A DNA stretch of 64,000 nt, taken from Mnemiopsis leidyi. Its lineage: Eukaryota; Ctenophora; Tentaculata; Lobata; Bolinopsidae. The notes beneath the pieces are model-generated. The model saw only the letters and a list, made by a program, of their open reading frames with translations, did no database searches and was not told where the DNA came from. The stretch's first letter is position 1. Each line of letters starts with the position of its first letter. Below are positions 54,192 through 64,000 of the stretch, one piece after another. The stretch spans positions 65,639-129,638 of the forward strand of contig JH152730.1 in assembly GCA_000226015.1 (NCBI GenBank), read 5' to 3'. Both the position numbers and the translations under genes were made by a program.

Positions 54192-55986
54192 ATGGATGGC
54201 ATTGGATTTACTGACGACGAGATAAGCCAGTTAAACAACAAGAGTTCACTACCAAAACACACGACTACAAAAACCAATGGTCAGAGGACTGAGAGAGCGT
54301 CACAGCCATCAAGCAGACATGTCACAGTCATCGGCGACATCAGTTAGTAAAATGTTTGACAATATGTATAGGGGTCAAAAGTCTCTTTCCCTAGATAGCT
54401 CTGGCAACATCAGTTAGTAGAATGTTTGACAATATGTATAGGGGTCAAAAGTCTCTTTCCCTAGATAGTTCTGGCAACATCAGTTAGTAAAATGTTTGAC
54501 AATATGTATAGGGGTCAAAAGTCTCTTTCCCTAGATAGCTCTGGCGACATCAGTTAGTAGAATGTTTGACAATATGTATAGGGGTCAAAATTATCTTTCC
54601 CTAGATAGCTCTGGCAAATTATCGAAATTCGTACAAAATAGACGTTCAACAGATTCACACAAAAAAATTCCCGTGATCTCAACCTAAGCTACTAGGCTAA
54701 GTAAAGAAAAGTGTCCTAATGTGGTGTGCAGTTGTATTTGACATACTGTGCTGTACGACTCACTGTATAACGTTCTTTTAGGTTTTACGCTTTAACTTGT
54801 CGTAGACTTCTTTACACTTTTCAATACAGTGTGGCTACTCAACAGATTTTTACCAATTCAACGATTAAAATCCATTATTTCCAGGCGGAGCCTCGTTAAC
54901 GAAGCCTATAGATCGTGCCGCAAAGCAAAAGCATTTTAGACAGAAATTAGCCGCAGAAAGCAAAACCGAGAAGATTCCTACAAGACCGAGTTTACCAGCT
55001 TTAGATGTTGAGATAAACAGAACTGAGAAGCCAGAAGCTGTTACTCAGGGTAATGCGACTGACGGTAAGGTAGACAATGTGTCATTGCCTCCAACCGACG
55101 AGAGTGTTGATGTCTACAAGGAGGAAACAGCTGAAAGTGGAAATAGTGAAACAATCGAAGTGGAGAAAAACCTTGTTAAATCTAATCAGCTCGACAACGC
55201 TGGCCCTGATAAACCGCTGTAAGTTAGATTGTTAACTCTGGAAAATTATAATTGATCGTACTGCATTCATAAAACGTTCTATGCTGTGAATTAAAATTGA
55301 GGTTATTGTTACTTATGATTAGACAAAATTTTATAGTCTATTTAATTCTATGTTTCGATGAAGTTATAAACAATATAAGGATCGAACATTTTGTGCGATA
55401 CATCCTTTAGAATCTTAAAGCATCATTCATAACAGAACGAAGATCGAGGAGCTTCAACAAGAACAAGCAAAGCTGCAAAGAGAGAACCGACAAAAGCAGA
55501 AAGTGCTAAAAGACACCATTACCGAGAAATTTGCCAAAACCGCAGAGCAAGCCAAACTCTTGAAAACTCTACAGGAAGAGGTCGCTTCCATTGAGAAGGA
55601 ACTTTCTTGTGATATATCAATATTGCGGGATAGGATTGACCATTGTAACCGAAGATATTGTGAAGCTAGGTCAGGAAATGTTCTGTAATTTCAGTTACTT
55701 CTTTTACTTTCTGGAATTCAAATTTGTAGGTAATTTTCATTGTTTATTTTACTCTCTTTGACATTGATCTGCTGTAACATTTGCCAAACATCAGTAATCT
55801 TCTAGGAAAAGGTACGAGAATGCGGAGCAAGAATTTGTGGCAGCCAAATTGGACTTACATAATTGTCAGGACCTTAAGGAAGGCCTTGAGGAACACCTTT
55901 TCACTATCATCAAACTTAACGAGACCAAGAAATCAGAGAAGTTAGCAGAACTTCACAATAAACTTGAAAATCTGGGATTGCAATAA
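54192..55986 (+). CDS. GORAB: RAB6-interacting golgin
   Basis: Four exons: 54192-54342, 54885-55218, 55436-55669, 55806-55986; 900 nt, 299 aa. The N terminus GFTDDEISQL matches the family's FSEEELRRL-type start. The middle (exon 2) is Lys/Glu-rich and variable. Exons 3-4 form the conserved coiled coil: ISILRDRIDHCNRRYCEARK, RYENAEQEFVAAKLDLHNC, EEHLFTIIKLNETKKSEKL. This is the RAB6/ARF5-binding region of GORAB. Known role: trans-Golgi golgin that binds RAB6 and supports COPI-dependent trafficking. Vertebrate GORAB is about 370-390 aa and has an extra acidic C-terminal tail that is absent here. An out-of-frame ATG at 54187 precedes the start. The exon 1 donor lies inside the first unit of a 70-bp minisatellite. 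Confidence 0.92.
54333..54612 (+). repeat. Four 70-bp tandem units containing the GORAB exon 1 donor
   Basis: Units start at 54333, 54403, 54473 and 54543 and are nearly identical. Each begins GGCGACATCAGTTAGTA or GGCAACATCAGTTAGTA, so the last coding bases of exon 1 and the donor GTTAGT are repeated four times. Confidence 0.92.
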
Positions 55987-57931
55987 CAAGAGGACTTTCA
56001 AGAATCGAAGGTTTAAATCTACACGCTGTTTAAACTATAGTATGAAAAGCATTTAATTAGATGAATCTTATACTAATACTATTATAACTCCGATCTTTTG
56101 ACTATGAGCATGTAAATTAGTATAGTATGTGATAAGATAGCTTAATATGTTTTTGATATTTTCGAGTATAATTTTTTTAATTTCATTTTAATGCCATCTT
56201 TGTATTGCAATGTATAAATAACAATGAGCGAGATATCTATGTTTTTAGGGGTTGTAAAGTGCATGTATCATATTCATAGCCTTAAGTAGGGGCTAAGTAA
56301 ATGTAATTGCATGGGTAACTTTGAATTTTAGAATTATCATCATCACACGCGTTTTATATTCTGCTTTCTTGCGAAGCCATGTCAATCATACAATCATAGT
56401 TTTTATAAAGTATTAATTCCGTTAGTCAATATTCATGTAAAAAATCATTCCGATAACGCAAATGGAAATTCAAATTTGTTGAAATAATTGCAATGACTGC
56501 TGAAATTTAATCTTCTACTAGTGAAGTTATTACGGCTCGAGGTCACCTTCGAAACATGGCTAGTGTAACCGAGAAAGAAAATTCCGTAAGTTTATTTGAG
56601 TTTCTTTTAATTTCCCTTTAAAATCATGTTTTCTGTCCTGTCGTGTCTCCAAAACTGAAAATTAACTGTTTGTTCTCTGTCCTTCAGAAAAATCATATAT
56701 ATATTAGTATAACATTGTGTGCTATTTTCTCTGACAATTACGATTGAAAAGATTTGATAAATCTATATTTAGTGACAATCAGTTAATTCATTTAGTTTTC
56801 CCGGTTCTAAATCTCAATCCGCCATAGTCCCTTCATTTCAACTTGGTCATTGGTGCGTAGAATATTGAAATATTTTTACGCTTAAGGGCATGCAATTTGC
56901 TTGTGCTCCATGTCGACAGTCATGTGCCACAAGTAAATCCGAAATTTTGGCAGTTGAAGTTTCTCCAAGTATCTTATTGTCCAGATCTTTTAATCCACAG
57001 CCAAGCAGTACCAATTTTTCTACAGTAGTACTACTCTTGCACTCCCTATCTTTCATATCTCTCTGCCCACTCTCTACTCATGTAAAAAAGTACAAGAATA
57101 TCGCTCAAATTCACCCGCTCTGGATATGACACAATGGAACTGCTCCTCGCAAACAACGGAGCCCAATTATTCCATTTATCTATAATTTTAGTGGCCTGCC
57201 AGAACCATTCTCAGAATAGGAGGACCTGACTTTATTACGGCTGACTTTATTATTACGGCTTCAGACTGTGCTTAAACTTTTTGCAGGGGAAGTGCCACTA
57301 CCGGTACCATTTATAGTATATACCTGCCTGTATATCCATTATCCACCCACTGACCACTCTGGATATGAGATAGTTGCACTACTTGCACTGCTGCTTACAC
57401 ATCATTGAACAGTTTACTGTACAACTACAGATGATTTTTTGTTTTAGCGATTTTAAGTTGCTTAAATCTTGAACTCTGGAAGCATTATATCAGACATTAA
57501 TTTACGAATACAATTGCGCCATGTTTAACTTAATATACATAATAGTAATACTATAACATGTATGTGAATGTTCCAGTGACCCAGTATTCCATTATCCACA
57601 ATCAAGAAACGACTCTTGTTTCTCAGGCTTAAATTTCAGATCAAATGTGATTTTGATTTTCACGGTCACTTAAATCACATCCCATCTTTCATGTTACCTA
57701 ATAGTCACATATCCGCACAACAATTAAAACTAGAATCAGTTAGGAACACTTAAATAAGCAACAACTCAACAGATAAGGGTTTGGCAAATAATAACGTAGG
57801 TCGTAGAACATTACACACAAAATCCGAACAACTAAACAAATAAGAAGAAATAGAACTTAGATTTAAAACACGTATAGATTAGTCGTTGGTGAGTCCATTG
57901 GCGAGTCCCAACCTTCAAACATAGAACAACA
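55987..57931. other. Mostly gene-free, AT-rich stretch
   Basis: It should contain the GORAB 3' UTR. Apart from the short exon candidate at 56556, I found no supported coding sequence. A 70-codon minus-strand frame at 56847-57056 has protein-like composition but no splice context or recognisable family. Confidence 0.4.
56556..56585 (+). CDS. Candidate first coding exon or microprotein start
   Basis: An ATG in a very good context (AAACATGG) opens ten codons, MASVTEKENS, and stops at a clean donor GTAAGT. A strong acceptor (CTGTCCTTCAG, edge at 56688) follows about 100 bp on in the same phase, but the joined frame then runs only 18 more codons to TGA. Either a 29-aa product, a gene whose later exons I could not find, or chance. 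Confidence 0.3.
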
Positions 57932-58155
57932 CTAACTCCAAACGGTCACTGCAACAGTCCAACTGCTTAGGTTTAGAGAAGTTGTAGTTTCTCTTGAACT
58001 CCTAGGGCGGCAGTGAAACTGAAACACTACGCTAAACGTTTTATTTACTGTACACTGTCCCCGGCCACTTTCGTTTAGTGGAGGTATCATTGTTTCGTTG
58101 GTAATCATCGCCTTGAGTTTCAGTAAGTTTGGGTGTTGAAGTGTTGTTGATGTAT
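57932..58155 (-). CDS. Possible last exon of an unidentified minus-strand gene
   Basis: A good acceptor (CCCTTGCAG, edge at 58155) opens a frame of 73 codons to a TAG at 57932. Composition is protein-like (ITNETMIPPLNESGRGQCTV, then FSVVFQFHCRP) with two Cys and N-glycosylation sequons, suggesting an extracellular domain end. No upstream exon with matching phase was convincingly found, so this is tentative. Confidence 0.3.
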
Positions 58156-58603
58156 CTGCAAGGGAGATTATATGCAACACTTTATAAAGGAGCTCATCTT
58201 GTCAGCCTAGCCAGGGAACTTAAATTAAATCAAATCAGTGTCCTTGTTGTTTACAGGCTTCGCTGCTCTCATACTTGACAGTGTGATTCAATGTCAACTT
58301 AATCAAATGAGGAGCAACTAGCTGACCGCTATGGAATATACATGTAGTAACTTAGTAAGCAGACGGATATACATTAACATCTGTACATCATTACATCAAC
58401 ATAGCATGTAACATCGCTACATCCATTGTCGTAATGTAGGAGTAATTTGATCCACACTACACGCTCCACACACCTATTCATTCACATACTTTGTTCGTTT
58501 TGCGGCAGTTGTAGTTCGAAGTTGTGTTTGCGACACGGAAACTACAGCTCCCAAGTGTGTACTGGTCCCAGTTCCACGTTTTACATTTTCTCGGGTTGTC
58601 GTC

Positions 58604-59476
58604 ATGTTATTTGCGCTATGTTACACTGCTCTGCACCTAGCTCATTCCCTTCTCCAGAGTCTGAACCTCTCCAACATGTCTACAAAATGTCCGGTGTACC
58701 GTGCGGAGTTCCCCTCCGGGATGTATCTGGGACGCAACTTCAGACCCAACCCCAAGGTTTTTGTTCAGTGGGGCCAGGAGACTGCCGAGGTTATGAGACT
58801 GAACAATTTTTGTGATTATGGACTGTTTGAGTTCAGTGATGAAAAAACTGTGTTCATGAGGAACATCAGACTGACTTTTACCGAGAAGTTTCACGAGATA
58901 TCATGGTTGGACAAAGCTTACAAACTTACCGTCGAGGGATTTAACAGCAACACCGGAAAAACTTCGTTTGACCTAACCATCAAGTGGTATTTCGACGGCG
59001 ATCTCATAGCAACTCTAGTTCGAAAAATGGTTTACGTCTCAGTGACAACTGGCAAACCAATAGAACTTCCAGCAAAGTTCACTGCAACCAACACGGCCAA
59101 ATCAACCGTTCGGTTTTCCCTGAACAAGGAAGTTCCTAACACTGCTTCAGAAATCTCCCTAACAGTACGTCCCTCCGACCTGGACTTTAACGACCACGTG
59201 GGGCACCCTGTGTACATGGACTACTTGCTGGACAGTGCATACCACCTGCAGAATCAGTACACCCTCCTGACTGCTGACTTGATGTCGGAGCGGATTAAGT
59301 GTGTGGATATAGAGTATAGATACCAGGTGGTGTTAGGCCCGGAGCTGGTAGTGAAGAGTTGGGACGAAGTGGGAGATCTGGGTCTCCAGCTGAACTTTGT
59401 TATGAATCAGTGGAATGAAGTTGATGGATGTGATAGACTTGTTTGTTTGGGCAAGTTTTGTTTGTTTGATCGGTAG
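58604..59476 (+). CDS. Hotdog-fold acyl thioesterase-like protein, intronless
   Basis: A 290-aa single-exon frame. The C-terminal half has VRPSDLDFNDHVGHPVYMDY, a hotdog-fold signature (D-x-D-x-N-x-H-V) typical of acyl-CoA/acyl-ACP thioesterases. The N-terminal half (FRPNPKVFVQWGQETAEVMR ... WYFDGDLIATLVRKMVYVS) is spaced as a second, degenerate hotdog unit, so the protein is probably a double hotdog. Expected reaction: hydrolysis of a fatty-acyl thioester; substrate unknown. The first ATG gives a short hydrophobic N terminus (MLFALCYTALHLAHSLLQSL) that could be a signal or targeting sequence; the alternative start at 58676 (MSTKCPVYRAEF) lacks it. Lack of introns may indicate an old retrocopy or lateral origin, but base composition is ordinary. 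Confidence 0.75.
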   Translation: MLFALCYTALHLAHSLLQSLNLSNMSTKCPVYRAEFPSGMYLGRNFRPNPKVFVQWGQETAEVMRLNNFCDYGLFEFSDEKTVFMRNIRLTFTEKFHEISWLDKAYKLTVEGFNSNTGKTSFDLTIKWYFDGDLIATLVRKMVYVSVTTGKPIELPAKFTATNTAKSTVRFSLNKEVPNTASEISLTVRPSDLDFNDHVGHPVYMDYLLDSAYHLQNQYTLLTADLMSERIKCVDIEYRYQVVLGPELVVKSWDEVGDLGLQLNFVMNQWNEVDGCDRLVCLGKFCLFDR

Positions 59477-59746
59477 CAGAGTTTTCAATTTGTGATATTA
59501 CGTTAGGTTTATTGGATGGTCATTGTTCTGTTTTTATATCATTTTGATGCAGTTATACTTTATAAGTTTATATGCTATTTTAGAATCCAGAACACTGACA
59601 AATACAGGAGGAATATCATTTGTTGAATGCTTGACAAATAAATATGAAAAATGTATGTTGCTATTGCATAGTATATCTTTCCTGGCAGAGTTCAGATTGA
59701 CAAGACGTGCACTTAAAGCTAAAGCTAATAAGCTTGCTCGGCAAGA

Positions 59747-60009
59747 AGGTAAACGGCTGAGGCAGGGTTGGGACAGGGTTGGGGAAGGCTCTACATTGTT
59801 TTACCTATGTTCATTGCTTTAAGGCATGTATGATCTATCCATCTCTCTCTATCTCTCTGACGCCCTCTATCTATCTATCTATATATATAAATATATATAT
59901 ATATAGATATGTATATCTTTATCCCTCTCTCCCTTTCTCTCTATGTCCCAACCTTGCCCAGACCCTGCCCCAACCCTGCCCCAACCCTGCCTCGGCCGTT
60001 TACCTTTTT
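59747..60009. mobile_element. Foldback element with (CTAT)n core
   Basis: Inverted arms carry GGTAAACGGCTGAGGCAGGG on the left (59749-59790) and the same sequence inverted on the right (59946-60007), with GGGTTGGG-type repeats. Between them lie CTAT/TATA microsatellites (59860-59915). Looks like a small non-autonomous inverted-repeat element. Confidence 0.65.
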
Positions 60010-60611
60010 TACGTATTATCCTTGATTGAAAGTGCACGGCATTCTCAAATCTAAAGCTTCTTTGATCTTAATAACTGACATGGCAAGAATATTTAGAGTT
60101 TTATTAGCTGATAGAGAACTTTATGTACTGAAATACTCTTGCATGGTTCAGTGGACACATATTGACTTCGAAATCAAAAGAAGGGGCATCAGATTTTGAG
60201 ATATAGGGTTTGGAACAGAGCTGCAGACAGGGGGTCAACCACCAGGACAGGCCCCCAGGGGCAAAGCCCCTTGCCAGGGGGTTAGGGCGAAGAGCCCCCG
60301 GAAATATTTTGAAAAAACTTCAGGCCTCAATTTCAAACCGACATCAAGTTTCAAGATATTTGTAACGAATATGAATTATGAAATACCGTCACAAGACACA
60401 AATTCAACATATCGACATTAATATTGTTATCACTAATGTTTTATAAACCTAATGAATATTTAGGTTACTAATAAGTTAATATAGTTAGGAATACATATGT
60501 AACGGAGCAATATCTCGAAATTAAAAAAATTGACTTCTGAAATTGGGGGGTCATGACCCCCTTTTCCTCCTGGCCATGGGCCTGGTTTGTAATTTAAGAC
60601 ACCTTTTCATG

Positions 60612-60965
60612 AGGGGGCGGACTCTGGGTTGGGGGACTATAGGTCGGGGGACTGTAGGTCGGGGGACTGTAGGTCGGGGGACTGTAGGTCGGCGGCTGCA
60701 AGCAAGGGTGGACTCTATGTCAGGAGCCGGTGATGTGATCAGAGCCCGTGGTAAGATCCGCTCCATCATTGTTGACACCATCCCTTTCTGCTTGTAAAGC
60801 TCAAATCTCCTTCTGCTAATTGACCCATCCTTCCAGAACGTCAAGACGAACCCAGTCACCGGATTCAAGTGCACCCTGGGGATCTCACGACCTAGAGTCC
60901 ACCCTGGTTTGCAGCCGCCGACCTACAGTTCCCCGACCCTGAGTCCCCCGACCTAGAGTCCTATA
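60612..60965. repeat. Inverted repeat with GGGGGACTGTAGGTC array
   Basis: The left arm has four units of GGGGGACTGTAGGTC, then GGCGGCTGCAAGCAAGGGTG and GACTCTA. The right arm (60890-60965) is the inverse (TTTGCAGCCGCCGACCTACA, CCCCCGACCTAGAGTCC). Spacer about 150 bp. Likely a repeat element; a minus-strand frame through it (RPTVPRPTVP) is a repeat artefact. Confidence 0.65.
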
Positions 60966-61716
60966 CCCCTTAGACTCCATTTTACGACCAAAATCTTTTG
61001 GAAATTTCAAGTTGAGATGGAATGAAAATCGCAACACTAAATTTTTGATAAAGTAGGCTTAAAGTCATAAACTGAATCCTTTATCAGTTTTTCAGCGCAA
61101 ATTGAAACTAAAGAAGCCTGAAGAAATAATGCACCTAACCTTACCCAAATGTACTTATAGTTAATCATATCGTCTATGCCAAGTTTTAAAAAATTAAAAA
61201 AGAATGAGCCCGCATTTTTCCCATTTGTTATCGAATAGTTCGTACAATCAAAAAAGTACACGATTTTTCAACCCAAATTACAAAATGTTTCACTCCTTTT
61301 CAAAAATCTCTCTGATCACGTTGGAGTAATTCAAATTAAAAGCAACAGACAATTACCTGTCCCGAAATTATTGTGAACTGGGCTATTCTAAATAAGATAT
61401 CTTAGTTAAGAAAGTTTCGAGTGATGTGATATGATGCTGTACGATAGCAAGTTCTCGATTAAGTGGCTCCAGCGGGTGTGCGCTACTGCTGAACGACGCC
61501 GGCGCCGAGTTTTGGCCCACGCCGCTGCACCGAACAATTTATCCGTGGATCAAACTAATTGCTAATTTTGGCCACGCCGCCGCACACACCACTGACTCAC
61601 TGGCTTGCCCGGTTCGAAGAATTGCAGATGCGCGAAAATTTGTAGTTTGATTCCGAAAGGATTTGCCGGTGATATGTCGCGAATTTCACCTTGTGAAAAG
61701 ACTTGGAGGGTAGAAA

Positions 61717-63041
61717 TTAGAAAACATGTCCTTTTTCACCTGGTAAATTGTCGAAACAAGGTTTATTTAAACATTTTTCGATAGTTCCTGTACAGCATAC
61801 ACTTTCATCTCTGAGATCTCCCCCGCTGCAGTGTGTCTTAATTTGATCAGATGCTGTTGTATCTTCAGTGTTAGTTGAACAACACCAGTTATTTTGGAGA
61901 AAGGAATATGGCAATCTGGTAGGACATCTGTTTTCTGTCTTGTCAACTGGGAAGTTTAATACTTGAGTGAAGGGGTAAATGAGCAAGAACTAAACACTTT
62001 TTTCTCTATTTATAAATGTCACGAAATTGGAAATATTTATGTAAGAGGTTCTGTCGAAAGCAGACCTACCGTTCCTAAGGCTAAAGAGTCTCGACTGTAG
62101 TTTGTACTCACCAAAATCAGTAACACAAAATGCAACTTCCGTCAATTTATCAATTACATCATCAAGCCAACCAATCTTGTTAGGGATGGTTGGTAATTGC
62201 GTCCCATCAACCTCCACTCTCACCTTGAACAAGTAATATCTATATTTTGTTATTGCGGGTATATATTGTTGTTGCGGGTAGTTGTTAGTAATAACAAGAA
62301 AAAGGGACGTTCCCTCGTATCACTAATTTGGAGGTGGCGTGGCAACCGTCTAGTGGGGTCGGTAGTAATACGGCACAACTGTGAAAATAAAAGCTGAAGT
62401 GTGAAGTGATACGACACAACTGTGAAAATAATTGCAAAAGTGTGAGGTAATGGTGATGTAATACGGCTAAAAGTGTGATGTAATACGACAATAATGTGCA
62501 AATACCAAGATTTACTCAACCGGTACAATAGCATCACGCGGTAAATAATATCTATATTTTGTTAAATTCAAGAAATCACGGCCGAGCGCTGTAACACTGA
62601 ATTTCTGGTACAGTGATCTGATTATGAAGTCGATAATAAGCTTAGAAAACTCTTAATATTAGGTCGTCCAAGGAATAATGGCACCGAACACAAAAGCGGT
62701 TGAAATGCTAAGATGAGGTTGATTTCACTTCACACATTTTAATGTATTACTTTTATCAAAATTATTTCTTGGGCGATATCTCAATAATAATGAGCGCCAT
62801 ACCTCTGTAATAATCCATCCATCATCTCCGTCGATCCTGATAGAGACACATCTGAACTCTCCAATATCAGTATTGTCCGTGATTATGTAGGTGTCCGTTT
62901 GTCCTATTTCTCTGTCATTTCCATGGTTGTTAGCCTTCAACTCCGTTAAGGATCCCCTGGACCCCATGATTGTGTAAAACGCGCCGGCGTCTGTACCGGC
63001 ATTGGACTTTGTACTTGTGACTGTTGTTACATTGTACTCAA
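61717..63041 (-). CDS. PLAT-domain protein, 3' exons only
   Basis: Minus-strand exons 63041-62803, 62223-62112 and 61946-61717 join in phase (1, 0, 1) and end in TAA. The first encodes most of a PLAT/LH2 beta-sandwich: VEYNVTTVTSTKSNAGTDAG, then YTIMGSRGSLTEL, QTDTYIITDNTDIGEFRCVS, IRIDGDDGWIITE. The second continues VRVEVDG ... IGWLDD. The third is a Cys-rich tail with NNWCCSTN, HCSGGD, ESVCCTGTIEKC. PLAT domains bind lipids or proteins at membranes. Domain partner, signal peptide and 5' exons were not found up to the window end, so the full protein class is unknown. The middle exon has a weak acceptor (TGTTCAAG). Confidence 0.65.
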
Positions 63042-63264
63042 CTGGAAATTGTTTATAAGGTGTGATCTCTAAGACAATAGGGTTTCAAGTGGGGAGGGGG
63101 CCTTTTTCAGGTCCTCATTTCGAGCAAGTTCGACTCCTAGTGGTGTGCACTGATTGGTAACGGGTGTGTTATGTTGTGGGTGGGCCGAAGGATCAACCGA
63201 GCTACATGATGTGTATGGAGCAGATATTTGAACAGACACGATTTCCACTGATAGTCAATTCAGA

Positions 63265-63358
63265 AATTTCATGGACCGGCGGCCAGGCGCCGTGCCGAGT
63301 CGGGTATGATACGACAACCTCTGCATTGTCTAGATGAGTGCTCTACCAATTTAACGTG
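63265..63358 (-). repeat. tRNA-like sequence (pseudo-tRNA or SINE head)
   Basis: On the minus strand the sequence AAATTGGTAGAGCACTCATC is a good match to a tRNA D arm (A box). A T-arm-like GTCG...CGAC stem follows about 30 nt later, but its B box is degenerate and the acceptor ends do not pair well. A functional tRNA is unlikely; a tRNA-derived repeat is more likely. Confidence 0.4.
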
Positions 63359-63359
63359 T

Positions 63360-64000
63360 ACCGGCCTTATTTTGAAATCTTTGTCATTAGAAAGGCAGCC
63401 TGAATTTTCGTCTATCCGCCAGAATAACACCAAAATATTTCTCAATATCACTTAATGATGTCACTAGATCTGATAGTGGTAGGCAAGGGTGTTAGCATCC
63501 TGTATCTCTCTAGGTTTCTAGGTTCAAGGATATGCTGAGAAGTAAGGCCCAGCTTCCTTATCTTGCTATAATTGCACTGTTAACATCTGCCTTGCTATAA
63601 CATTTGTTTTTGGCACGCTGTCTCTAATCGCTACATGTCACACTAGTGTTATTGTGTTAATTTTTTTTGGAAATTCTCCAAGTTCCGTCCTTAATTCGTT
63701 AATCCTTCACCTATGTTTCACCTGCTTCTGGTTTGTCTCTGAAAACTCAGTTCGGCATTTTCCCGTGTGTTACCTAATACTATATCTAAAGTTCAGTTTT
63801 TATATTTCAATGTAGCTTGATGACCTTCCGTCGCGGACTTTACGCGCTCACGCAGTCACGCGTTTCTGCACCGAACAGCATCAAATGTTAACTTACTGTT
63901 TCTGTATTAATCTCTCTTTTCTCTTATTCTCTTACTCAGACCTTACGCCCTGACCTAAAACTGCCTATCCAGTATGTTTTTAACTGTTATATAACTCCCT
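63360..64000. other. Window end, no gene recognised
   Basis: Pyrimidine-rich, no supported exon. It may be intron or upstream sequence of the minus-strand PLAT gene. Confidence 0.4.

Noticed and set aside
56847-57129. Overlapping frames on both strands
   Set aside because: No good splice sites or homology; neither strand could be preferred.
60551-60874. 107-codon minus-strand frame with RPTVP repeats
   Set aside because: Runs through the inverted-repeat array; the repeat explains the periodicity.
63265-63358. Functional tRNA gene on the minus strand
   Set aside because: The D arm is good but the T arm and acceptor stem do not pair properly; listed only as tRNA-like.

Overview
This window looks like a piece of an AT-rich animal (metazoan) nuclear genome. 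Genes are split by short GT-AG introns. The recognisable proteins are animal or eukaryotic housekeeping families: TXNDC12, NCAPG2, TM2D2, KAT8/MOF, GORAB, a C2H2 zinc-finger protein and a PLAT-domain protein. Interspersed repeats are abundant and TTAGGG-type arrays occur. It is not vertebrate-like in density (genes every few kb). A cnidarian-grade or other invertebrate source is plausible, but I cannot place it further from sequence alone. Two runs of ten Ns (6421-6430, 50034-50043) are assembly gaps.

Layout. 1-6.6 kb: no recognisable gene, then a (CA)n microsatellite. 6.7-10.2 kb, minus strand: a four-exon gene for an unrecognised 191-aa basic protein. 11.8-12.3 kb, minus: TXNDC12-like ER thioredoxin. 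12.4-19.2 kb: repeats, including an inverted duplication, a palindromic element with telomere-like repeats inside, two LINE 3' fragments and a 470-bp hAT-like miniature transposon with an exact 8-bp target duplication. 19.5-25.7 kb, plus: NCAPG2 (condensin II subunit G2), 13 exons. 26.6-32.4 kb, plus: an 11-exon gene for a 1,285-aa coiled-coil, basic, probably nuclear protein that I do not recognise. 33.0-43.45 kb, plus: TM2D2 in four exons, with a 9.55-kb first intron. That intron holds two intact minus-strand genes of one family (signal peptide, SRCR-like region, cysteine-rich stalk, one membrane span, cytoplasmic tail) and a broken third copy between them. 43.9-49.3 kb, plus: KAT8/MOF histone acetyltransferase, seven exons, with minisatellites and dispersed repeats in its introns. 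51.5-53.8 kb, minus: a single-exon protein with 26 zinc fingers. 54.2-56.0 kb, plus: GORAB, four exons. 58.6-59.5 kb, plus: an intronless hotdog-fold thioesterase-like gene. 61.7-63.0 kb, minus: the 3' exons of a PLAT-domain gene whose 5' end was not found.

The genes do not form one pathway. NCAPG2, the coiled-coil protein, KAT8 and the zinc-finger protein are chromatin-related; TXNDC12, TM2D2 and GORAB belong to the secretory pathway. The most unusual region is the receptor-like cluster inside the TM2D2 intron. One of its genes is bracketed by two direct copies of a tRNA-derived SINE-like repeat lying 12 and 22 bp from its stop and start codons, and the upstream copy ends in a 52-bp-arm perfect-type palindrome. 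All gene models were assembled by hand from reading frame, splice sites and phase; every multi-exon model listed closes in frame.
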